NCBI GenBank assembly: GCA_903847385.1
Contig: CAINDO010000328.1
Coordinates: 1-46,351 of the forward strand
Length of the DNA: 46,351 nt
Direction: 5' to 3'
Origin: an uncultured Myxococcales bacterium
Lineage (GTDB): Bacteria; Myxococcota_A; Bradymonadia; UBA7976; UBA1532
The position numbers and the translations under genes were made by a program. A model generated the notes under the pieces. The model saw only the letters and a program-made list of their open reading frames with translations, ran no database searches and was not told where the DNA came from. Positions within the stretch are counted from its first letter, which is position 1. Every line of letters starts with the position of its first letter. Shown here in pieces: positions 33,594-43,700 of the stretch.

Positions 33594-36500
33594 TCACGGG
33601 CAGCCGTTCTCGCGGCACATCTGCAGCGAGCCCACGCCGGGGAAGGCGCAGCTGATGCAGGTCCCCGCGCTGCACTCGATGTCCCGGTGGCAGACCTCGA
33701 CCTGGGCGGCGTTGCACTGGCCGCAGCGGGCGCCGCTCCCCTGGTCGGCGCAGCACTGCTCGCCGGCGGGGCAGTCCTCGGGGCCGTCGCACAGCGCCGG
33801 GATCTCGAAGAAGCCGCACCCCACGGCGCAGCGCGCCCCGGCGAAACCGACGCAGCAGGTGTCGCGACAGGGCGCGCCGTTGCACATGACCTCGCCGACC
33901 ACCCCGGCGTCCTGGTCGGACACGAGCGCGTCGGCGGTGCCCGCGTCCGGGGGCGGGCCGGCGTCGAGCATGGGCGAGGCCGCGTCCAGGGGCGGGAGCA
34001 CGGCGGCGTCGAGGTCCGGCGGGCAGCCGCCGTTGGCGCAGGGATCCGGGGCGGCGTCGGCCGCGCGCACGAACAGATCGAAGCCGCCGGAGCGGATGCC
34101 GACGCCCGCGCCGGGATCACCGTCCACGATCACGCAGAACCGGCCGGCGTCCATGGGCAGGGGGCCCACCCGGGCGGCGCCGCCCCGCGCGCACTGACGC
34201 ACGGCGCCGGGGTCCGCGCAGGGGCCGTCGCGCACCTCGAGGGCCGCGTCGAAGCCGGCGGCGAGCTGCAGGCTCACGTCCGTGGGCGCCGCCAGCTCGA
34301 CCTCGAACCAGCGGTCGGGCTGCCCGCCGCCCGTGTTCGCGCACGACAGATCCACGGTGTCGGTGCCGCCCAGCGTCGAGTCGCGCAGCGCGCGCCCCGT
34401 GCCCCCCACGGGGAACCGCACGGGCCGTGGCCGCGCGGGCCCGAAGCCCGGGGTGGCCTGCACGAAGGCGCCGTGGGTGATGACCTCGAAGTCCACCAGC
34501 GCGCCCTGCGCGGCGTCGCCGACCTCGGCCTCGAGCTGCCAGTCGCCCGTGGGCTGGCGCCCGTGCAGGTGGTCCAGGGGCACCTGCGGCGCCTCGAAGT
34601 AGGCCCGCCACGCGCCGTTGGCCGGCCCGCGGCCCAGGGGCACCACACGTCCGTCCGGCGCGCGCAGCGAGAGCGTCACGTCGTCCAGGCGGCGGCCCTC
34701 CAGGCGGGTGGTCACCACGAGGTGGTCGATCACCTGGAACGCCTGCCGGACCTTGGCCAGCACCTGCGGCCCGGCGACGAGCGCCACGGGGGGCCGCTGG
34801 GTGTCGGCCAGCGAGAGCGTCCACTCGCCGGGGCCGGGCAGCTCCCAGAAGCTCAGCGAGTCGTCCTGCTGGTTCGTCACGAACAGATCGGGCACGCCGT
34901 CGTGCGTGGCGTCGACGACCTCGAGCCCCGAGGGCACGGCCCGGACCGTCGGGAAGAGCTCGTCCACGTCCGAGTAGCCGGTCTCGGCCGCCCGGCGCAG
35001 GCGGATGTTGACCACGCTCGCCTCGGGGAACACGCCGGCCACGTCCGGCAGGTCGTCGCCGTTGAAGTCGGCCAGCCGCGGGGACACGCGGAGGACACCC
35101 GTGCCCTCGAGCTGGTCGAGCCAGCCCCCGATGGCCGCCGCCTGCATGTCCGCACGCGTGAGGACGCCGTGCCCCGGCGGGTGGAACACCACGCTGTACC
35201 GGTGGTCGTCGTTCTGACCGAAGACGACGAGGTCGTCGCGGCCGTCGGCGTCGAAGTCCCCGGAGGACAGGCCGCTGCCGAACATCTGATAGGGCGCGAA
35301 CCCGGCGATGTCGCCGCGGTCCACGATGCGCTGCCAGCGCACGGCGCCGAGGTCCGCCACGGCGGCGCTGGCGCGGACGGCGTACAGCGTGGTCAGGCCC
35401 TCGGGCATGAGCACGTCCACGGCGAGGGTGCCGGCGCTGAAGGCCACCGGTCGCAGCGTGCCGTCGACGTCCAGGGTGGTGAAGCCCGCGCCGCAGTCGT
35501 CGTTGAAGGGCAGCGGCTGGTCCGTGGCGAACTCGCTGCCCGTCAGGTAGCGCGACAGGCGGTGCACGAAGCCGGCCTCGGCGTGCAAGAGCTCGCGCGT
35601 GCCGTCACCGTCCAGGTCGACGGCCATCAGGCGGTCCCGCGGGAACACGGGCCCCCGGCAGGCGAGCGTGGGGTCGAAGAAGCCGATGCGCTGTCCGACC
35701 CGCGCGACCTCGTCGACCACGAACGTGCCCCGGTCGCCGCGCAGCACCTGACGATGCTGGCCGCCGGCGTCCGTGAGCACCAGATCCGTCCAGTCGTCGC
35801 CGTCGATGTCCTCCGCGAGGCCGTCCGAAGGGTAAAGGCCCAGCGGCATGCGCGTCAGCGCCGGCACGAAGCCGCCCTGGCCGTCGCCCCGCAGGAACGT
35901 GACGCTCTGGGCCTCCTCGTTGAGCACGGCGACGTCCACGTGGCCGTCGCGGTCGAAGTCGATGGGCACGGTGCCGACGGGGCCGAACTCGGTGGGCAGC
36001 GGCGCGTGGGGCGGCCCGAAGGCGCGTCGCCCGACGCCGCGGCGCAGCACCAGGCCCTCCTGACCGCGCCCGGCGAGGACACCGACGAGATCCTGCGCGC
36101 CGTCCCGGTCCGCGTCCGCGACGACGAAGCGCGTCGGGCCGTCCGAGAGCGCCACGCTCGCCGGCTCGCCCAGGTGGCCGTCGCCCACGCCGTCCAGACG
36201 CTGCACGACCCCCTGCCGGTCCAGGGCGGCCACGTCCGGGCGCCCATCGCCGGTGAGGTCGCCCAGGCGAAGGTTCGCCACCTCGTCGAGATCCGCCGTG
36301 GCGAGTTTGGTGAAGCCGCCGTCGCCCTGGCCGAGCCAGGTGAGCACGCCGCCCTGATGCACGTCGGGATCGGCGTCGGCGTCGGCCGTGGCCAGGACGA
36401 GATCCGGGCGCGCGTCCGCGTCCAGGTCGCCCACGGCGAGGTCCGAGATGGTGTGGCCGAGCCGGGCCGACTGGTCGCGGTTCGCCGCGAACCAGGCAAA

Positions 36501-39500
36501 GGGCGCGTCGCGATCGCCGGTGCCGCGCAGCACCCGGAAGACCCCGCCCTCGGCGGCGACCAGGTCGAGCAGGCCGTCCCGGTTCAGGTCGGCCGCCACC
36601 AGGCGCGCCGCGCCGACGACCGGCGCCGGCGGATCGACGGGGGCCGGATCGATGCCGGCCCGGGGCGGCAGCAGGATGGCCTTGGGGAACGTGAAGCCGC
36701 GCTCGCCCCGACCCCAGCGCACGAACAGCTTGCTGCGGGCGGGGACCGCGGGCGGCCGGGGCGGCGAGACGCGGTCCCAGGGCTCGTCGCTGGCCTCGGT
36801 GCTCGCGGTGAGGACGTCCACGTTGCCGTCCTCGTCGAAGTCGCCCAGCGCCAGGGCCAGGGGGCGCGCCTGCATGTCGTAGGTCACCGGCAGCGAGAAG
36901 CGCCCGCCCGCGCGGCCGAGGCGGACCGTGGCGCCGCCCGTCGACTCGGCGAGGTTGACCAGGTCCGGCAGGCCGTCGCTGTCCAGGTCCCCCGTGGCGA
37001 GCGCCGTGGGGCAGCCCAGGGCGGGCAGGTCCGTGCTGGCGCCCGGCTGCGTCAAGGGACCGCGCCGGTGCACGAGCTGGTTGCCCACGCAGCTCGACAC
37101 GACCACGTCCAGGTGGCCGTCGCCGTCGAAGTCCTCGGTGAGGACGTCGCGCGGGTCGCGGCCGATCACCGCCTCGATCGGGGCCGACGCGCCGGCGAAG
37201 CGGCCGTCGTTGCGGCGGGCGACGGCGTTGAGCGACACGCGGGGCTGTACGCCGCGCGTGTCGGAGACCGTGACGGCGAAGGGCTGCCCCAGGAACGCCG
37301 GGATGACACCGCCGGCGGTCTCGGGCGTGACGCGCACCACGGAGGGCGACAGCAGGTGCGAGCCGTCGAGCACGCCGGGCACGTCCTCCTCGCGGTAGCG
37401 CCAGTGGAGCGCGGCCGCGTCGCCGCCCCGCCACGCCAGGCCGCTGAACTGCTGCCCGAAGTCCGTGCGCGAGGCGAAGAACGTGCTCAGCCCCGTGGCG
37501 TCCAGCGGGCGCCGCGAGGTCAGGGCCGCCACGCAGGTGGGCTGCGCCAGGCAGTTGTCCACCACGTTGGTGATGCCGAACTTCGCCGTGCCCACGCCGC
37601 CGCCGGGGCTGGGGTTGAGCACGCTCACGACCTGGTCCGACTCGGGGAGCTCCACCAGCCGGTCCGTGTCGAAGCGCAGCCGCAGCTCGCGGCCGACCCG
37701 GCCGGCGCAGGGGCTGCCCGTGCCCTCGGGGAACACGATGCGGGGCGGCGGCGGGTCGTCCAGGACGCGGCCCACGTTGGGGCCGAGGCGGAACTGCACG
37801 TTGTCCGCGTCGCGGCAGACCCGCACGCGGATGTCGACCGTCGCCGGGAAAACCCGCGAGAAGTCGAAGCCGCCGAACTCGGCGTCCTCGAGCAGGCCGC
37901 GCAGGTCGGGGTTCGAGAGATCCGCCACGGTGATGCCGCGGGGCGTCATGGCCTCGATGATGGGCAGGAACGTGGCCACCGTGAGGAATCGCGGCGTGGA
38001 GAAGCCCTCGCCGCCGAGCACGGGCGTCGGCGTGCGCAGGCGCACCGGGTAGGTGCCGGCGTTGTCGCGCAGGGCGCCGGCCTCGGGCCGCGACAGGTCG
38101 ATCACACACATGTCCAGGCAGTCGCGGGGGTCGTCGGCCCGGCAGTCGCGGCCGTCGTTCGCGCCCGGGGAGCGCTCGCACGGCAGCTCGATGGCCCCGA
38201 TCACCGCGACGGTGTCGTAGGCGATGTTCTGGCCGGACAGCGTGATGTAGGTCGTCGGGCGGGGCGGCGCGTCCGGGAAGTCCGGATCGGGCAGCATCTC
38301 GAACTGGTGGACCTCGATGGTCTCGGGCGAGAGGCTGCTCAGCACGGGCGTGGGGCGGTCGCGGAACGTGCCGAGCCGGGCGATGCTCGCCGCGGGCGTC
38401 GTGCAGTTGCACACGTCGTCGCAGGCCATGTGGCAGACCGTCTGCTCCACGCCGACCTTGGTCTCGTCGAGCGCGTGCACCACGGTCCCGGTGAAGGGCT
38501 GCATCTCCGGGTCGCCGCAGCTCGGCGCGCCGTCGCAGCCGGCGTCCGGCGCGTTCCAGACGGCCACGGTGTCCGCGCCCGTGGCCTCGATGGACACGGG
38601 CACCACGAGCGTGTTCACCACCGGCGCACCGCCGGCGATCTCCACGCGCTGGATCTCCGGGGGCTGCGTGTCCAGCACGGCGTTCACGGACAGGATGGGC
38701 GTCAGCGCGGCGTAGGCGTCGGCGGGGTCCATCAGGAACTCGGCGTTGGCGAGCTGGAAGTGCAGCGTGTACAGGCGGTTCTCGTCGCCGACGTCGAAGG
38801 TCAGGCGGTCGGCCTCGGGGCCCTGCAGGGGCTCCAGCGGCAGGTCCACCGGGGGCTCCTCCGTGTCCCACCACACGCGGCCGAAGGTCAGGTCCGGATC
38901 GCGCATGAACACGGCCTCGGCGTCGCGCCCGAGCACCGCGGGCACCCGGACCTCGTGCACGCGCCGCTGCAGGGCGAGCTCGATGTTCGACTCGCCCTCC
39001 GCGGGCACGCCCACGCTCGTCGGCGCCGGGGTCACGTAGTCCTCGGCGATGGGTGTGATGGTCCACGCGCCGGCGGGCAAACGCACGTCGAAGGCGTCGT
39101 CCGGGGGGCTGGTCACGGCCCGCAGCGTGCGGCCGGCCGTGAGACCGTCGGCGGGGTCGCCGGCCAGCAGGAGCGTCACGCCGCTCCCGCGCCGCACGCC
39201 GTCCGAGCGCAGCACGCGACCCGTCAGGCGACCGGGCTGCAGCGGCAGCTCGATGCGCCCGAAGCGCGCGGTCCGGCCCGGCGCGAGCGCGACGGGCTGC
39301 CGCACGGACACGTATCGCCCGGCGCCGACCTGCAGGGTGTAGGTATCCGCGGGCACCTCGACCGTGAAGTTCACCGCGCCGCCCGGGCCCGCCGCCTGGG
39401 GCGGCCCCACCGCGCTCTCCGCGCCCGTGTCGGGGTCCTGGGCGAGCAGCACCACGCTCGCGCCCTCCAGGCCCACGCCCTCGGCGAAGACCTCGCCCTG

Positions 39501-40754
39501 GAGCGTCGCGGGCAGCGGCACCAGCTCGACGTCGGGCAGCGCGTTCTCGCCGACCGTGGCGGTCACGGGCGCCGGGGTCGGCGAGGCGTGGCCGTCGAGC
39601 GAGTACCGGATCTCGTAGGGGCCCGCGCTCACGGAGAGCAGGTAGCTGCCGTCGCTGCCGGTCACCGTCACGAAGGGTCGCCCGACGGTCTCGACCAGGA
39701 TGCCGCCGTGGTTGCACTCGGCGGTGGGACACCGGCGGCGGGCGACGCCGAACAGCCGCGCGTCGATGCGGGCCTCCAGGTGCAGGGCGCCCACGTTGCG
39801 GACCTCGCCGGCCGCCACGTCCGCCGTGGCCTGCGTGCCGATGAACCCCGTCGCGTCGGCGCTGAGCGCGTAGTGGCCGGCGGGCACGTCGTCGAAGCCG
39901 AAGCGCCCGTCCGCCGTGGGGTTGGTCACGCGGGGCGGCACGCCCTCGCGGTCGAGATCCACCAGCGTCAGCGCGACGGCCAGGAGCTCCTGCTCGGAGA
40001 ACATGTGTTCGGCGTCCGGCGAGGTGAGCACCACCTGCCCCACGACGTCGCCGGGCCGGGACTGCAGCACGACCTCGTCCAGCGTCACGCTCTCCCCGGC
40101 CACCACGCGCACGTCCGTCAGGGTCTCCGTGCCGTACCCCGCCGAGGCGAAGGTCACGGTGTACAGACCCGGCGCCACGGCCACGCGGTAGGTGCCCGAG
40201 TCCTCGGTCTCGGCCTGCCAGGGCGTGCCCTGCACCTGCACGCGGATGCCGCCATGACCGGCCTCCGGCGCGTCCGCGCGGCGCGCGGCGCCCTCCACGT
40301 AGGCCACGGACTCCGGTGTGTTCAGCGCCGTCAGCGTCAGGTCGCCGAGCTGATACTGCACGCCGATCTCCAGGCGCACGGGCCGCGTGACGTCCAGGAA
40401 CCCCTGCACGTGGGCCTCGACCAGGTAGTCGCCGGGCTCGATCTGCTCGAAGGCGAAGGTCGCCGGCGCGTCCGCGGAGGCCGGCGGCGAGGGCGTGACC
40501 TCGCCGATCACCGTGTTGTTCTCGCCGACCTCGAGGAGCCGGATCCGCGCCTCCTGGAACCGCGCCGGGTCGAACACCGCGTCGGGTTGGTCGGGGTCCA
40601 GGAGCCGCAGGCCGCCGGAGATGCTGCCCGTCTCCTGCTGGCTCGCGGGCGTGCTGGGATCGTAGGGGTTGGTCGGCGAGATCTCGCCGCAGGCCAGGAG
40701 CGCGCAGAGCAGGGTCAGCGCCGCGGCCAGGCGCGTGTGCAAGTGCAGTGTCAT
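33594..40754 (-). CDS. Giant lipoprotein: carboxypeptidase-regulatory-like domains, FG-GAP array, P-domain-like and Cys-rich C-terminus
   Basis: The 2386-aa product starts at the ATG at 40754, which overlaps the upstream stop (ATGA). The signal ends LLAC (Cys22), followed by NPYDPSTP. Residues to about 650 are repeated carboxypeptidase-regulatory-like modules, including CNHGGILVETVGRPF, paralogous to the left-edge gene. A TIG-like block follows (SLSPETIEVHQF, then TTYITLSGQNI). About thirteen FG-GAP/VCBS repeats (DFDGDGHLDVV, DLDSDGLPDLV, DFDADGRDDLV) probably form one or two calcium-binding beta-propellers. Next is a proprotein-convertase P-domain-like region (LSLRAPDGRVVPLG, TGDWQLEAEVGD), then a PPC-like domain, an Asp/Pro linker and a Cys-rich end (CRDTCCVGFAGARC). 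No protease is visible. Likely a surface adhesion or scaffold protein made together with the PPC-repeat protein upstream. Confidence 0.92.
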   Translation of the reverse strand: MTLHLHTRLAAALTLLCALLACGEISPTNPYDPSTPASQQETGSISGGLRLLDPDQPDAVFDPARFQEARIRLLEVGENNTVIGEVTPSPPASADAPATFAFEQIEPGDYLVEAHVQGFLDVTRPVRLEIGVQYQLGDLTLTALNTPESVAYVEGAARRADAPEAGHGGIRVQVQGTPWQAETEDSGTYRVAVAPGLYTVTFASAGYGTETLTDVRVVAGESVTLDEVVLQSRPGDVVGQVVLTSPDAEHMFSEQELLAVALTLVDLDREGVPPRVTNPTADGRFGFDDVPAGHYALSADATGFIGTQATADVAAGEVRNVGALHLEARIDARLFGVARRRCPTAECNHGGILVETVGRPFVTVTGSDGSYLLSVSAGPYEIRYSLDGHASPTPAPVTATVGENALPDVELVPLPATLQGEVFAEGVGLEGASVVLLAQDPDTGAESAVGPPQAAGPGGAVNFTVEVPADTYTLQVGAGRYVSVRQPVALAPGRTARFGRIELPLQPGRLTGRVLRSDGVRRGSGVTLLLAGDPADGLTAGRTLRAVTSPPDDAFDVRLPAGAWTITPIAEDYVTPAPTSVGVPAEGESNIELALQRRVHEVRVPAVLGRDAEAVFMRDPDLTFGRVWWDTEEPPVDLPLEPLQGPEADRLTFDVGDENRLYTLHFQLANAEFLMDPADAYAALTPILSVNAVLDTQPPEIQRVEIAGGAPVVNTLVVPVSIEATGADTVAVWNAPDAGCDGAPSCGDPEMQPFTGTVVHALDETKVGVEQTVCHMACDDVCNCTTPAASIARLGTFRDRPTPVLSSLSPETIEVHQFEMLPDPDFPDAPPRPTTYITLSGQNIAYDTVAVIGAIELPCERSPGANDGRDCRADDPRDCLDMCVIDLSRPEAGALRDNAGTYPVRLRTPTPVLGGEGFSTPRFLTVATFLPIIEAMTPRGITVADLSNPDLRGLLEDAEFGGFDFSRVFPATVDIRVRVCRDADNVQFRLGPNVGRVLDDPPPPRIVFPEGTGSPCAGRVGRELRLRFDTDRLVELPESDQVVSVLNPSPGGGVGTAKFGITNVVDNCLAQPTCVAALTSRRPLDATGLSTFFASRTDFGQQFSGLAWRGGDAAALHWRYREEDVPGVLDGSHLLSPSVVRVTPETAGGVIPAFLGQPFAVTVSDTRGVQPRVSLNAVARRNDGRFAGASAPIEAVIGRDPRDVLTEDFDGDGHLDVVVSSCVGNQLVHRRGPLTQPGASTDLPALGCPTALATGDLDSDGLPDLVNLAESTGGATVRLGRAGGRFSLPVTYDMQARPLALALGDFDEDGNVDVLTASTEASDEPWDRVSPPRPPAVPARSKLFVRWGRGERGFTFPKAILLPPRAGIDPAPVDPPAPVVGAARLVAADLNRDGLLDLVAAEGGVFRVLRGTGDRDAPFAWFAANRDQSARLGHTISDLAVGDLDADARPDLVLATADADADPDVHQGGVLTWLGQGDGGFTKLATADLDEVANLRLGDLTGDGRPDVAALDRQGVVQRLDGVGDGHLGEPASVALSDGPTRFVVADADRDGAQDLVGVLAGRGQEGLVLRRGVGRRAFGPPHAPLPTEFGPVGTVPIDFDRDGHVDVAVLNEEAQSVTFLRGDGQGGFVPALTRMPLGLYPSDGLAEDIDGDDWTDLVLTDAGGQHRQVLRGDRGTFVVDEVARVGQRIGFFDPTLACRGPVFPRDRLMAVDLDGDGTRELLHAEAGFVHRLSRYLTGSEFATDQPLPFNDDCGAGFTTLDVDGTLRPVAFSAGTLAVDVLMPEGLTTLYAVRASAAVADLGAVRWQRIVDRGDIAGFAPYQMFGSGLSSGDFDADGRDDLVVFGQNDDHRYSVVFHPPGHGVLTRADMQAAAIGGWLDQLEGTGVLRVSPRLADFNGDDLPDVAGVFPEASVVNIRLRRAAETGYSDVDELFPTVRAVPSGLEVVDATHDGVPDLFVTNQQDDSLSFWELPGPGEWTLSLADTQRPPVALVAGPQVLAKVRQAFQVIDHLVVTTRLEGRRLDDVTLSLRAPDGRVVPLGRGPANGAWRAYFEAPQVPLDHLHGRQPTGDWQLEAEVGDAAQGALVDFEVITHGAFVQATPGFGPARPRPVRFPVGGTGRALRDSTLGGTDTVDLSCANTGGGQPDRWFEVELAAPTDVSLQLAAGFDAALEVRDGPCADPGAVRQCARGGAARVGPLPMDAGRFCVIVDGDPGAGVGIRSGGFDLFVRAADAAPDPCANGGCPPDLDAAVLPPLDAASPMLDAGPPPDAGTADALVSDQDAGVVGEVMCNGAPCRDTCCVGFAGARCAVGCGFFEIPALCDGPEDCPAGEQCCADQGSGARCGQCNAAQVEVCHRDIECSAGTCISCAFPGVGSLQMCRENGCP
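34860..37150 (-). repeat. FG-GAP/VCBS repeat array inside the giant lipoprotein
   Basis: About thirteen D-x-D/N-x-D-G-x-x-D loops recur at 45-75-residue spacing, from DFDGDGHLDVV (near 37120) to DATHDGVPDLF (near 34900). Such loops bind calcium in seven-bladed integrin-like propellers; thirteen would suit nearly two propellers. Confidence 0.85.
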
Positions 40755-43700
40755 GGCTGGGTCTCCACGCTGATCGAGTAGCCCTTGTCGGCGCCGGTGA
40801 AGTCGTCGTAGCCGCGGATCTGGACGAAGTAGGTGGCGGTCTGCGGCGCGGTGAAGCCCTCGATGCGGCTCCCGAGGCCGAGTCCGGGGGCGTCGTCGTT
40901 CTGGAGCAGCGCCGACTGCCCGTCCGTGTCGAACAGGGTGATCACGGTGTCCGTGTCGGCGATCAGGTCCGTCGTCGATATGCGATAGGTCGTCCCGGCC
41001 ACGGCGCCGAAGCGGATCCAGTCGGGGCTCGCGCACAGGCGGTGGGCCTCGGGGGGCGCGCCGACCTCGACGGGGTGCGCGTCGCCGTGGTTGTCGTCGT
41101 GTTCGAAGCGGTCGTCGTCGCAGTGCGTGCGCACGTTGACCGTGTATTGCCACCCGGCCAGGAAGTTGCGCGAGTAGGTGCGCACCAGGAACAGATACCG
41201 GCCGTCCGCGGGCGGCGAGAGGTTGGACAGCCGGCTCGCCGTGCCCCACATGGCGCCGTCGTCGTCCGAGGCGATCATCTGCGCGCCGTCCGGCGTGTAG
41301 ACCTCGATGACCGTGTCCGTGCCCAAGGAGAGGTTGTAGGTCTCGGCGTCGTAGGCCTGCCCGGCGAACAGATCCGCCGCGAACCAGTCCGTCGCGTCGT
41401 CGCAGAACGTGTGCTCCACGTTCTTGCCCACCTCGACGAGCCGCGCGGCGCCGGCGTCGTCGTCGGGCTCGAAGGCGTCGAGGCGGCAGAGCGGCTCCAC
41501 GCAGGCGCGGGCGACGCAGGTCTGGCCGCCGGGGCAGTCGAGGTCCGTCTCGCAGCCGGTGTACACGCGGACCGTGTAGACCCGGTCGCCGCCGTAGTTG
41601 CCGTCGATGGGGTAGAACCGCACCCGCACGGGCCCGGTGTGGTCCGCGCGCCAGCGCAACAAGGCGCTCACGCCGTCCGGCCCGTTGTCGTTGCTGCCGA
41701 GGCTGCGCCCGCCGGCGTCGAACAACTCCAGGGCCGGGTTGGCGTCGCCCCGGGCGCCCCCGGCGATCGCGTAGTCCACGCCGGCGTGGGCGTCGAAGGT
41801 GATCCAGTCGTCGCTGCGGCAGAAGACGTGCGTCTCGGCCTCGCCGTCGACGACGACCGCGTGGGCGGTGTCCGCGTCGTCGTCGGGCTCGAAGGGGTCC
41901 TCGTCGCAGTGCTCCACCACGCCGAACCGGTAGCCGCGCGCGTCGCCGGACACGCCGCCCGCGCTGCGGATCTGCACGCGGAACCCGCCGATCCCGGGCG
42001 TGGGCAGGTTGCGGATCTCGGCCCGCCGGGCGCCGCCGCCGTCGTCGTCCTCGGCAATCACGGCGTTCTGGAAGTCCAGCACGGTCAGGTGCGTGTCCGT
42101 GTCGCCCTCCAGGTGGTCGGTGAACAGGTCGTAGGTCCTTCCGGCCTGCAGGCCCACGCTGGCCAGGTCGAGCGCGTCGTCGCAGAAGTTCCGCCACACG
42201 ATCTGCCCGGCGAACATGAAGTTGGGGAAGCCGGGGGGCTCGTCGTTCTCGAACTCGTCCGGGCTGCAGGTCAGGACGATCTGGCAGGCGTGGGCCACGC
42301 AGCGCTCGGGGAGCACGCAGTCGGCCTGGTCGCGGCAGTGGCCCGGCGGCAGGATGCAGCGCCCGCCCACACACGCCTCGCCCAGCGCGCACTGGTCGTC
42401 GGCGGCGCAGATGCCTTCGACCGCGATCTCGGACACGTCCAGCGCGTAGGCCCGCGCCCCGCCGTACAGGCCGTCCGCGCTCTCGATCTGCACCGTGGCG
42501 TTGCCCGGCGCGCCGGCCACGAAGTCCAGGCGGCTCGCGGCGTCCCCGGCGGCGTCGTCGTCGCGCCCGATCAGGCCGCCGCCGGGCCCGTACACCGCGA
42601 GCACGGTGTCGGCGCCGCCGGCCAGCGCGCTCGTCTCCACGCGGTAGCCGCGGCCGGCCAGCACGGGGAACTGCAGCCAGTCGGCGTCCTGGCAGAGCTT
42701 CAGCGCGCGGGGCGGCTCGGCGGGGGAGATCGGCGTGGCCGTCTCGGCGGTGTCGTCGTTCTCGTCCGGGTCGTCGGTGCAGGCGTCCCGCACGACGACC
42801 GTGTAGTCGCGGTTGGCCCCGGCGCGGTCGCCGGCGTTGGTCACGCGCACGTAGTAGCGGTCCGTGGTGGGGGCGGCGAAGCCGGCGATCAGGCTCGCGC
42901 CGCCGTCGCCGGCGCCGTCGTCGTCGCGCCGCAGCACGGCGGCGCCGTCCGGCCCGAGCAGCTCCAGCGTCGTGTTGGTGGCGCCCACGGGGTCCAGCGC
43001 CGAGGTCTGCACGTCGTAGCGCTGCCCGGCGACGGCGTCGAAGGAGAGCCAGTCCGCGGCGTCGTCGCAGAAGTTCAGCCGCGCCGGCTCGCCGGGGGCC
43101 ACGGGGTGGGCGGCGTCGGCCGCGTCGTTCTCCTCGAACGCGTCCGCGAAGCAGCGCGGCGGGGCGAGCACGCACACGCCGCCGCGGCAGGCCTGGCTGG
43201 GCAGGCAGTCGTCGTCCACGGCGCAGCGGCCCAGGTTCTCGATCACGGTCAGCGAGTAGGCGCGCAGCCCGCCGTAGCGGTCGCCGTGGGTCCGCACGCG
43301 CACGAGCAGCGTCTGAGGCGCGGCGCCCGTCGCATGGACCACGCGGCTGGCGCGGTTGCCGGCGCCGTCGTCGTCGGCGGCGAGCAGCGCCCCGGTCCCG
43401 GCGTCGTAGAGCTCCAGGAGCGTGTCCTCGCCGCCCTGCAGGCCGAGCGTCTCGATGCGGTAGTCCTTGCGGGCGAGGCCCTCGAACCGCACCCAGTCCT
43501 CGTCCGCGCAGTGGGCGTGGCGCTGCGTGGTGCCCACGACGATCTCGCGCGCGGCGGCGGGGGTGTCGTCGGGCTCGAAGGCGTCGTCCAGGCAGGTCTC
43601 GTGCAGGCTCAATTGATAGTCGCGGCCGGCGCCGGACAAGGCGGCGTGGCTCTCGGCGCGCAGCAGGTAGTCGCCGTCCGCGGGCACCACCCAGCCGCGG

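Noticed and set aside
33687..40781. A 2364-codon plus-strand frame opposite the FG-GAP lipoprotein.
   Set aside because: Its composition is that of a shadow frame; the minus strand has the lipobox, FG-GAP loops and coupled start.
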